Shown here piece after piece: positions 1 through 8,605 of a DNA stretch of 64,000 nucleotides. The stretch is from Sorghum bicolor (taxonomy: Eukaryota > Streptophyta > Magnoliopsida > Poales > Poaceae), in contig NC_012875.2 of NCBI RefSeq assembly GCF_000003195.3, positions 13,279,025 through 13,343,024 of the forward strand, in the 5' to 3' direction. Position numbers and translations under genes: made by a program. Within the stretch, counting starts at the first letter, position 1. Each line of letters starts with the position of its first letter. Below the pieces are notes generated by a model. The model saw nothing but the letters and a program-made list of their open reading frames with translations. It was not told the DNA's origin and made no database searches.

Positions 1-906
1 TTCCTTCTTATCTCTAGCTCTATCATCGAGCTTCTTCATGAGCAGGTCTAGCTTTGCAAACAGCATATCTACCTCCTTCAGCTGATGCATACCTCCACCT
101 CTCTTGCGTGTCTGGGTCCTCTCTTCATTCCAGCTTTGATTGGACGCCATCTTCTCCACAAGAGCTGTGGCTTGTGGTATAGTAAGTGATAAGAATGCTC
201 CTCCAGCTGCAGCATCCATGGTCTCTCAAGCACTGTTGCCGAGCCCATGATAAAACGTCTGCATCAATAGCCAACTTTCCATTCCATGATGGGGACATTC
301 TAGGATGTAGTCTTGAAAGCGCTCCCATGCTTCTGGAACAGATTCATCATTTTGTTGCTGAAAACTTGTAATCTTCCCACGGAGAGCATTGGTCTTGCCC
401 ATGGGAATGAACTTAGCCAGGAAGTTTGTTGAGCAGAGTGCCCACGTAGTATTCTTCTCCTTTGTAGCGTAGAACCACTGCTTCGCTCTTCCTAACAGTG
501 AGAATGGGAAGAGGCGAAGTAGTATAGCATCTTTGGAAACTCCTGATATGGTGAATGTGTTGCAAATCTCCAGGAAGTGTTGTAAATGAGCACTAGCATC
601 TTCGTGTGCCTTCCCACAGAACTGGTTCGATTGCACCATGTTGATAAGTCCAGGCTTGAGCTCAAAGTTGCCGTCGATCTCTGCAGCAGGTCCAGTGCGG
701 ATGTTGTCCGTAGTGGGAGCTGAGAACTCGTGGATTGATTTGTTCGCCATGGCCTCGAACTCTGAAGACAAGTTCCAGTGATCTTCTTGATTGGATGAAG
801 CTTCTTGCTGAAGTGTTGATGATCTCTTCTTTAGCTTGGCTCTCGTCTTCTTGAATAATGCTTTGGGATTGTCAACAAAATTTCCTGGAAGATGTCTTCT
901 ATTCAT
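1..906 (-). pseudogene. gag: RT1 gag, partial, with one in-frame stop
   Basis: Capsid/nucleocapsid gene of RT1, read from ATG at 906 toward the left edge. The first 226 codons align well with RT2 gag, including a conserved LINMVQ motif, the GKAHEDASAHLQHFLE block, FSLLGRAKQWFY, GKTNALRGKI and CPHHGMESWLL. A TGA at 226-228 stands where RT2 has an arginine codon (CGA), consistent with a CpG C-to-T change. The frame is open again from 225 to position 1 with recognisable gag sequence (DAAAGGAF, EKMASNQSWNEER). The zinc knuckle and protease would lie beyond the window. The single nonsense codon makes this copy a probable pseudogene unless read through. Confidence 0.8.
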
Positions 907-1040
907 ACATTCCCCTGCATAAGATAAAATAGAAAAATATCAGGGTAAAACTGTATGAGAGAATAGATAAGCTCAATCATATTAGTGATGCGAATGATAA
1001 CTCAAAATCTTTTGTTCTATTCCTGATTAGTAATCAACCT

Positions 1041-1058
1041 TCCTCGGCAACGGCGCCA
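1041..1058 (-). other. RT1 primer binding site (tRNA-Asp type)
   Basis: TCCTCGGCAACGGCGCCA on the plus strand matches the 3' end of plant tRNA-Asp at 17 of 18 positions, CCA included. It lies 8 nt inside the LTR boundary, as in RT2 and RT6, and would prime minus-strand DNA synthesis. Confidence 0.85.
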
Positions 1059-1066
1059 AAAATGCT

Positions 1067-2720
1067 TGTTGGGTATTCTTAACATCATTACCAAAAGTAG
1101 ACTAAGTTCTCTAAATCTAGTAACGGTGCCAAAAATGCCAAACCTATACCTCACACCACTTAAGCCAAGTTGTCATCCCCAGCATGACATAAGAGACGCG
1201 GTATTGAAATATGCAATTGCTCTTCTAAATAAATAATGAATGGGATCTGCAAGCGCACAGATTAATACTGATGTAGCATTTTAACCGGGAAGTATTCCAG
1301 GTATCGTTATTTATATTTTTACCACTGGGAAGGGATTAACAATCATCAATATTGATTACAGAATAGAATATAAGATTGAGCATCTATCATTGCATGTATA
1401 ATTGAGAACATTATATCTAACTCTTCATACAGGGATAAGTGTCACATAAAAGATATATGAAATAATGATAGTGACAAGGATAACTAGCCTGATCTTGCCA
1501 CATAATAAATATGATAAGCACCTCAATTAGATACTCTAGAAAGTCATTAGCATGGTATTAGAACGAACTACAAGAATATTCCCTAAGTTATTCTTAACTA
1601 TATAGTCTAGCATTATCATAATTAGTGCAAGCATACTTAGCAATCTTTGCGAGACAAGACTACGCCCATGCATAGTGATATTAGCAAGGAATATGAGAAA
1701 CATAGCAATCACTCCCCTGTAATAATGTTGCTCTGCCAGCCCAATACACGAGAGGGGGACTATATAAGAATCAATGAAGGTGTCACTATCACGAACCACC
1801 CCACGATCTGGCATATTGGGTACAATCGCAGATAAATACGGTATAAGCACCACGCCTACACAATATCTATAATTTACCCATGGATCCGATGGATAAACGC
1901 TATACGATCCTAAGCATGTATATAGATCCAATCTAACTAAGCCAAGTACATAACTATGATAAACTAAGAACAATATAATCTTGAATATAAGCAAGTAAAG
2001 TAAAGTCATAAGTAATATATTGAAATAGAACAAAGCCATATTCATAATATTGAAGAACAAAGATAATTAGAAAGCAATTAGAAGCACAATTAGAGAATTA
2101 CCAAGAATCCTCCTGACAGATCCGGAAACCAATCGAAGATTGACTCCTTCTAGTTCTAATCCTATGTAGCTACGCTAATCTAGATATCTAATTGATGTGG
2201 TGGCTCTAATCTTGATCAGAGGCTTCTTCTCCCTTGAGGAATAATGAATTAGGGTTGAGAGGCTCTCTCCTCCAGGGGCCAGGGGGTCTGGTTTTATAGT
2301 CCCTTCAAGTGAATATGGGCCATTGGATCAAACCGACATAGATTGTATGGTTTAGATTCATCCTTTAGGTCAGTGGAGATCTCCCACGAAGCAGAGTCCT
2401 GATTGGACTCCCAGAGGGGGCGGGCGCCCAGGGCAGGAGGGCGGGCGCCCTGCCTCTGGCCCCGTTTCGCCTCCGCTTCGGTCTCGTGGCTTCTGGAGTC
2501 TTCTAGATGTAAGATAATTGGGCGGCACATTAATATCTCTATGTAATCCCGACGTGTGGGCCTTTCTTCCATATTTCCTGATAACCCCCTGCAGAAATAG
2601 ACAAACACCAAAACTCGTGGAATTCTGTCAGATAAATCCCTAAGTCTAGATGTTGATTTCATTTGGATCCTTTTCTTTATTTATTTGATAATTAAATTTG
2701 ATACTTAAGGACCGTCAACA
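1067..2720 (-). repeat. RT1 5' LTR
   Basis: A 1654-bp LTR bounded by TG...CA; the plus strand starts TGTTGGGTATT and ends CCGTCAACA. The outer end is nearly the same as those of RT2 and RT6. It contains a TATA box (2292-2299), a pair of GC palindromes (2418-2450) and, near the inner end at about 1117-1140, a second PBS-like string (AACGGTGCCAAAAATGC). Open frames inside it (for example 1536-2060) are chance frames. There is no partner LTR in the window to compare. Confidence 0.8.
2292..2450 (-). promoter_or_regulatory. RT1 LTR promoter: TATA box and paired GC palindromes
   Basis: On the minus strand CTATAAAA (2299-2292) is preceded by two copies of GGGCGGGCGCCC at 2418-2429 and 2439-2450. 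The copies start 21 bp apart and the nearer one is 119 bp upstream of the TATA box. The same arrangement recurs in both RT6 LTRs. The TATA role is inferred from position; the palindrome role is unknown. Confidence 0.65.
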
Positions 2721-3191
2721 TGGAACGCCTTTGTTTTTGAATCAAACTGGTGAGAGTCAAGTATTTGGACCTGATGTTCTTAGAGACGCAGAGGAACAAG
2801 TGCGGAAAATACGGGACAACTTGAGAGTAGCCCAGTCTCGGCAAAAGAGTTATGCTGATACTAGAAGAAGACATTTGGCATTCGAGATAGGCGACTATGT
2901 GTACTTGAAGGTGTCACCTATGAGAAGTGTTAGGAGATTTAATATGAAGGGTAAATTGGCACCAAGGTATGTGGGACCGTTCAGAATTCTTAGGAGACGT
3001 GGAGATGTGGCCTATCAGTTAGAGTTACCTGCGAGTATGTCGGGTATTCATGATGTGTTCCATGTGTCGCAACTGAAGCAATGTTTGCGAGTGCCTAAGG
3101 AACAAATTCCGTTGGAAAAGCTCTTTGTCGAAGGAGATCTGACCTATGAGGAATATCCAATCAAGATCTTAGAAATAGCGGAAAGAGTCAC
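2721..3191 (+). pseudogene. pol: RT3 pol fragment: integrase C-terminus and start of chromodomain
   Basis: Plus-strand remnant of a Tekay-type chromovirus polyprotein, exposed between the RT1 and RT2 insertions. It aligns without gaps to the integrase C-terminal region of RT4 (about 24067-24537), with the LAPRYVGPF block (GPY/F module) and the [10 protein letters not shown] motif. Reading is open across the whole piece and breaks at RT2, which entered at GTCAC. The rest of the C-terminus lies at 12407-12521. Everything upstream of 2721 (gag, protease, RT, RNase H, integrase core) is outside the window. Confidence 0.85.
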
Positions 3192-4777
3192 TGTTGACAC
3201 ATCTTAACGCAACCACCGGATATCGGAGACGGCGCCAGAAGTGCCCTGGTAGGGTAACTCTATTTACTATTGGATAATTCCGCAAGCGCACAGAATGTAC
3301 CGCTGTAGCACTTCACCAAGGAGTATTCCAAGGTATCGTAATTTATATTTTCCCAAGGGAAAGCGACTAAGTGTGTTTAACAAAAAGGGGAATGAGATTC
3401 CTTGAGTTGTCTAGTATCAACTAGTGAATAAGGGTGGTAAATGACGAATAGGAAGGGTAGTGGTGAATCCAAGGTCCTATGCTAAAGGTAAATGGTAGAG
3501 TTAGCTAGGTGGGAGGACAACGAGTGAGTAAAGGACTCCTATGTATCTAACTTGACTTCTGTGACTTACTTTAATAGATAATTGCCTTAACTACGCTAGA
3601 GCCTTACTAACTGTGTGCGAGGGATAGCCGAGCTGGTAAGACGCTTAGAAGGTTTTTCACCTAACCCCTTACCGAAAGCGACTATTGGGCTTATGGACGC
3701 CTTACCTTTTAAGAACTAGCCTGTACGTGAGGAGAACCTAATGCCGCCCACGATCTGTCACCTACTAGGGAGTGCGCTCCTACTTTCCGTTCAAGCCAGC
3801 GGTAATCAAAGGTAATCTTAAGTATGAGCACCACGCTCACACTTAATCCTACAACTCTAACTAGTTGCAGCTAGCTAGAGCTCCTATACAAGATAGGACG
3901 ATGATGCACACACAGGAGTGGTTACAGGTCACTAACTTCACTAAGACAACTATATTACTAAAGTAAATGCACAACAAGACTAAAAGACTTGCACTAAGTA
4001 AGAACTCAGTAAAGTAAAGTAAGAATAATATATTAATAAAAGGGAAAGTCTTACAAAAGTAGAAAGGTACAAGAGCTATACCAGACTCTCCAGAAGATGA
4101 CTCCGGAGACCCCGAGCTTCGCTCGACTCGACTCTAACTCCCACTCTAGACTAACTACTACTCTACTTGTATGCTTGGAACTTGTAATGCACTTGGCCTT
4201 GGAATTGCACACTTGAAATGAAGGATGGAGGCTGCCTTTTATAGAGGGAGATGGAGTAGGGGTTACTCCATCGCCACGTCATCGATCCGCGTGACATCTT
4301 CTCTCCACCCTTGGATCAAACCGACCTCACAACCGCCATTTGATCAACGGCAGGGGCAAATCAACATGTGGGACATGTGGGGAAAGTCGGTGGGAGGCCA
4401 CCGACCCTGGAACCGCCTTTGATGTGGGGTCGGGCGACCCCACTTCTGGGCCTCTGGGCCCACCAGCAGTGTCCACAGGGGTCCCTTATGTCGGTGGACT
4501 AGGTGGCACACCTGGGTCCCACCAAAGAGGGGTCGGGCGACCCCCTCCCTGTGGGCCCAGGGTGTCACCTGTTGTCCCCTCGATCTCCTCTTGATGATTC
4601 TGATGTTGGCTTTGTCAAATAATGTCTTGAATTTGTTGTTCCTGCATAAACAAGCTAAGAGTACAAGTGGAACTAGTTATGGATAAAATATGTTCATGTC
4701 ATGTCATTTCCCCTTGAAACCGAGGCATGTTGACGGTGTTTTGTATGTGGATTTCTATGGTATATCCACCGTCAACA
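3192..4777 (-). repeat. RT2 3' LTR
   Basis: 1586 bp, TG...CA, with the inner end next to the polypurine tract. Nearly identical to 10816-12401. TATA box (plus-strand TTTTATAG) at 4237-4244; palindromes GGGGTCGGGCGACCCC at 4426-4441 and 4529-4544. A PBS-like string (GACGGCGCCAGAAGTGCC) lies about 40 bp inside the outer end, near 3228-3246. Confidence 0.93.
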
Positions 4778-4815
4778 AGATCCCCCAAGCTTAACCTTTG
4801 CTCGTCCCGAGCAAA
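4778..4815 (-). other. RT2 polypurine tract and pre-PPT stem-loop
   Basis: On the minus strand AAGCTTGGGGGATCT directly precedes the LTR and should prime plus-strand synthesis. Just before it TTTGCTCGTCCCGAGCAAA (plus strand, 4797-4815) can form an 8-bp perfect stem with a 3-nt loop. The stem-loop edge is 19 nt from the LTR, matching the spacing in RT3, RT4, RT6 and RT8. Confidence 0.75.
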
Positions 4816-6154
4816 CAATCAAACTTAGCCTCGGTGGATCAGGTATTGTTACTATGTTCACATTTCAAGAGTACCATGTGTACAACAAAGTTCTTCTCTT
4901 TGCATGAAAAATTTAGCTATGTAAACTTACCCCTATTACCTTAGTCCCTTATGGGGCTTATGGCTTTTCCTTTGTCTTAGGTGGTTGAGAGACAGAACAG
5001 TTTGACTTGAGCACTAACTTTCTCATTCTTAGCAAGTTTCATATCAGAGGTTTTGTGATATTTTCAAAAGAAAGCTTAAATGTTCCTCTTATGGTTCTCT
5101 CATGTCACTCAAATGGTGTATGATTCCTCACCAAGGCATATGGTAAGAGTTGCCTTCTCTATTTCATCCTATTTCTAAAAGGCTTATGTGGAGTTCAAGG
5201 TAGGGATGAAAGGAGATAGCATACTTACTTTGCATGTATTGCGAAGTCAAAGCTCGAATCCTTGAAGAGAAGTGTCATACTCCCAGATCAAGATGTGCAA
5301 GTGTGATATATGGTGGACTAGGTTGCTCCTTTATTTGATAGACTCTCTATGTATTGAGACATGGCTAGCATTTTTTTTTATATGAGCTTTCATGTGCTCA
5401 ATTTTCTTTTTCTGTGGACTTGCACATGTCCATCTTTTTATTTTTCTTTTATTTTGCCAAGCCTTTTGATGTCTCATTTACCAAATAATGCTTAGAGAGA
5501 TGTTCTAACATTTAGAGTATGGAGCAACCTATTTAGTGGATGCGAAATACATGTGGTTGCGTACTTCCAGTGTAGAAGTAGCATGTATATATGTGGTGTG
5601 TACGTGATCTTGATCTTAGGAGCATGAAAAGTCTCTTAACAAGGGTCAACAAGACTTGACGACACTCAACACAAAGCAAATAGCTTATGTGGAAAGATTG
5701 CAATTATGTAAAGTAGATATGGCTGTGGTAGGAATTCATCACCATTGAGGAACAATTAAGGTTTTGATCATTTTAAGAATAAATCTCTGATAATCATGCA
5801 TGCTTAGAAAAATATTATAGTAGCTCTTGTCTTACTATCTCATGTCCCACAACAACTTAGACTTAGTTCTAGCACTTGCAACCCACAAAGTTTTTAGGTT
5901 CATGGCAGTTTAAGTGAGCTAAGTGATCCATACTTAGAGAAATACTAAGTTGTATACTAGGCACTAGAGAAACATTAACAAGCAACTAGTCATCATTTCC
6001 ATGAGGGATATAAACATACATGAAGCATATATGCTAAAGGGAAATGCTAATAAATATTTATTTTTTAAGTAAGAATGATAAAATGCATGAAAATAAATAG
6101 GATAGAATACTTACCTTAGTGGGGGAGAGGATCTCCCCCAAGCTAGATCTTCGC
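4816..6154 (-). other. RT2 3' non-coding region
   Basis: About 1.3 kb between the ORF2 stop and the pre-PPT stem-loop. No frame of any length belongs to a recognisable protein. AT-rich with T-rich runs near 5370-5460. RT6 has a similar-sized 3' region (37542-39054). Such long 3' untranslated stretches are common in Athila/Tat elements. Confidence 0.6.
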
Positions 6155-7510
6155 TCACTGTGGTGGCGGGAAATTCTGGTACCATCCAGCCCAGCGTTGT
6201 GCGTCTTCCTCTCGCACACGTCGGATATGTTGGCCGTTTTGTAACGCCAGTTGCAATGTTGCTTCTTGCCCAATCTGCAATTCGCCCATGTCATTAATGA
6301 GACTGTCCATACCTGTGGGCTGGTGACGCCTAGCCCTGCCCCTTGGGCGTGGAGTGCGTTGTGGAGGTAGACCCATGGAGTCTGAAGCATCCACTGACAT
6401 CGCTTCATCGCCCTCTTCAACGTCATGGTGCGAGGATCCTCCTTGCTCCATCTGGGCGGCTTGCATCATCCTTCTTGTCACCCTGCGTGTCCCTGCAACA
6501 TCTGGACTTGCCACTCGGGCTAGTCTAATGGTAAGTGTGCGGACCCCATACAACCGGCGCCTCGCACATGGGAGAGGAATTTCGGTTGTATAGCCCGGAT
6601 AAATCATTTTAAGTTCACCATTTTGATCTCTTATGAGCATGTTAGCATTGATGAAGAAGTTCTCATCTACCACTCCTCTAACATAGCCAATGTCTTCAAA
6701 ATAATGTGATTCAAGTAATCCAAAAGTATCGGCTATTCGAGTAATAAAGGATGTGAAATAGATGGGCTTCCCATACTCAATAGAGTTAAGCCAATAGTTC
6801 ACTAGCAGTTTCACAGGGGAGACCTTGATTTTACTAACCATGGCATAGAGAATTTTAAGTTCATCATCAATTAAAGTATCAGTTCCCATGCCAGGATATA
6901 GAGTGCACATGATCCAGAAGTGAAGAAAGCGCAAGGTTGGATTATGGATTTCAATGGGAGTAGGATTTGAACAATCATTAGAGCCAGAAATTGCTTTCCA
7001 GAATCTAAATTTATCGAACATTCTAGTGGCATGATCTAGATCAAGTTCACATTCATGTTCACACCCTAAAGCAGTGTTTAGCAAACTCCAATTTAATTGA
7101 TGTTCTTGCTCACACACGCGAAAAGATATTCCATTATTTGTGAGTTTTAGGGTGCATAGAAATTCCTTAGCAAGCAATTCTTTTCCAAATTCAGGCACTT
7201 GCCAAAAACTACTCCAACCAATTGCTCTAAACACCTTATCGAATTCAACATCCATACCTGTGCGGGCCAAAAGGTCCGGATCGATGATGCTAGTGTGTAG
7301 GAAGAGACTCTCTCGGATGATGTAGTACCTTTGCAACTCTTCTTGGCTTAACATGAGGCCGCTCTCGGGCTCTCTCATCCTTGATGGAGGCTCGTAGGGT
7401 ACCATCCCATGGTAACCTTCTTCTTCCTCCCTTCCATGAGCATGGTGAGAGCCTTGAGAAGAGCTCTCACCCTTTGCTTTCTTGAACTTGCCGAAGATAT
7501 GCTTCTTCAT
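6155..7510 (-). CDS. RT2 ORF2, conserved retroelement protein of unknown function
   Basis: A 451-residue ORF; I take the first ATG at 7510 as the start because the longer frame opens on TTG. The N-terminus is lysine-rich (KKHIFGKFKKAKGE). A central region of roughly residues 50-320 aligns with RT6 ORF2: IDP.LL..TGMD.EFD, GW..FW, LL..EFLCTL, a tryptophan-leucine motif, FW+.IS, NPTLR and a segment ending in SPVKLLVNYWL. The tail is acidic and then arginine/proline-rich (PRPRGRARRHQPTG). The core resembles, by my recollection, the ATHILA ORF1 / putative plant transposon protein families in which a GW...EF module recurs. No signal peptide or transmembrane helix is evident, so a classical envelope role is not supported. 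It has its own upstream TATA box (7707-7715). Confidence 0.7.
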   Translation of the reverse strand: MKKHIFGKFKKAKGESSSQGSHHAHGREEEEGYHGMVPYEPPSRMREPESGLMLSQEELQRYYIIRESLFLHTSIIDPDLLARTGMDVEFDKVFRAIGWSSFWQVPEFGKELLAKEFLCTLKLTNNGISFRVCEQEHQLNWSLLNTALGCEHECELDLDHATRMFDKFRFWKAISGSNDCSNPTPIEIHNPTLRFLHFWIMCTLYPGMGTDTLIDDELKILYAMVSKIKVSPVKLLVNYWLNSIEYGKPIYFTSFITRIADTFGLLESHYFEDIGYVRGVVDENFFINANMLIRDQNGELKMIYPGYTTEIPLPCARRRLYGVRTLTIRLARVASPDVAGTRRVTRRMMQAAQMEQGGSSHHDVEEGDEAMSVDASDSMGLPPQRTPRPRGRARRHQPTGMDSLINDMGELQIGQEATLQLALQNGQHIRRVREEDAQRWAGWYQNFPPPQ

Positions 7511-7706
7511 CCTCCTACACAAGTGAGGCAAACCAAGCTCCTACTACTACTACTATGCAAGGGGAATCTTTTTGGGTTTTTGTTTTGATGACTATTTCTA
7601 AACTAAACTTGAGAAATGGCTTGTAACAAAGAGAGAAGAGAAAGGATTGTGAGCTCGAAATGGTTCTGGTGGTTTTGGGTGTGGAGTTGAGCTCACAATG
7701 CTGTGG
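7511..7706 (-). other. Candidate 5' UTR of RT2 ORF2
   Basis: Between the internal TATA box and the ORF2 ATG. On the coding strand it is CT-rich (CTTTCTCTTCTCTC) and carries a trinucleotide run (TAGTAGTAGTAG) just upstream of the ATG, much like a plant 5' UTR. TTGTGTAG lies 4 nt before the ATG and could also serve as a splice acceptor. Confidence 0.45.
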
Positions 7707-7869
7707 TATTTATAGGGGGAGAAGGGCAAGTAGTGGACCCACAATATAGGGGTCGGCCGACCCCCCCTAGAAGCACTTTGAATTTGAATTTAGCTTTATA
7801 CAGGGAACCATTCTGCATGCTTTCAAGATTTTGCAGAGATGGTCCAAAAATGGGGGTCGGCCGACCCCC
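7707..7869 (-). promoter_or_regulatory. Internal promoter-like region upstream of RT2 ORF2
   Basis: On the minus strand CTATAAATA (7715-7707) lies about 200 bp upstream of the ORF2 ATG. Behind it are GGGGTCGGCCGACCCC at 7749-7764 and again at 7853-7868, starts 104 bp apart. The LTR promoter has the same two ingredients, a TATA box and paired palindromes at 103 bp. The promoter role is inferred. Confidence 0.55.
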
Positions 7870-8605
7870 ATCCTAGCCCCTCCTCCACTTTAAACATTGT
7901 GTCATTGATTGTCCAGAAAAGTAAAGGCTAGGTGTGGACCAAAAGTTTTCAAATTGTTTCTGAGATTCCCTGTTTTAGTGCTTTGTGAAAGGTAAAAGAT
8001 GAATGGCAAAAGTGGAGACATGTCTAAAGTGATTCCTATGGACCATGGGAGCACTCAAGCATGCCTAGGTGACCACTTTGCAGAATTTAAGCTAGTGGAG
8101 TGGTCCCAAAAGAATCAAAGATGAAAGGAGCATCTTATGACTAAAGTAAAGGATCAAGGGACCACTCTTTTTCAAACTTTAGCTAGTGTTACAAGCATAG
8201 GACTCCATTGTGATTCAAATGGTGGCCAGCAGGAGGCAAGTGGGGCCAATATGGGGGTCGGCCGACCCCCACATTGGAGCTCCCAGAGCATCCAAGTGCT
8301 GGGTTGGAACCTCTATGACTAGCAAGGTTGAAATATGGTGAAGTGGGCCCCACGGTGGGGTCGGGCGACCCCCCTTTGGGAGCTCCAGCAGCTCAAATTT
8401 TTATGACAAGTTATTCTCAAGATTTTATTTATTATGGCTAAACATTTTGTCGAAATAAGATATGCAAAATTCAAAGTAAGAATGCAATTGAAAAGTGAAT
8501 AGTAGAAATTGAAATGCAGAAAATAAATATGGGATAACTACTGATTTACCTTATCAGCAAGGGCTCCATGTTTTAGGTCCGTAGAGCAGGACCTCTCCAT
8601 CTTGT
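7870..8605 (-). other. RT2 spacer between gag-pro and ORF2, with a further palindrome pair
   Basis: Position normally filled by RT, RNase H and integrase; nothing of them is left. It holds GGGGGTCGGCCGACCCCC at 8253-8270 and GGGGTCGGGCGACCCC at 8357-8372, core starts about 103 bp apart. The sequence between the two members differs from that in the other pairs. Confidence 0.65.

Larger units (their letters stand above)
1..2720 (-). mobile_element. RT1: Athila-like LTR retrotransposon, 5' part only
   Basis: Minus-strand Ty3/gypsy element cut by the left window edge. Visible parts, in element order, are the 5' LTR (2720 down to 1067), a primer binding site matching the 3' end of tRNA-Asp, a short leader and the first three quarters of gag. 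The outer LTR end (TGTTGACGG on the minus strand) abuts TGGAA at 2721-2725, which should be one copy of the target-site duplication; the other lies outside the window. It is inserted into the integrase C-terminal coding region of RT3. Gag and PBS resemble RT2 and RT6, which places it in the Athila/Tat branch. Whether it carried RT and integrase cannot be seen. Confidence 0.85.

Noticed and set aside
1536..2060. 174-codon hydrophobic minus-strand ORF
   Set aside because: Inside the RT1 LTR in AT-rich DNA; hydrophobicity follows from composition. The equivalent frame in RT6 (36509-36832) is not the same protein length.
3618..3655. tRNA-like A-box (GATAGCCGAGCTGGTAAGACG) in the RT2 LTR, also near 11241
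   Set aside because: No B-box (GGTTCGA-type) or acceptor stem follows; looks like a chance or decayed pol III motif.
6155..7510. Envelope gene in RT2
   Set aside because: The position fits the env-like ORF of Athila elements, but no signal peptide, transmembrane helix or fusion-type segment is seen in this ORF or in RT6 ORF2.
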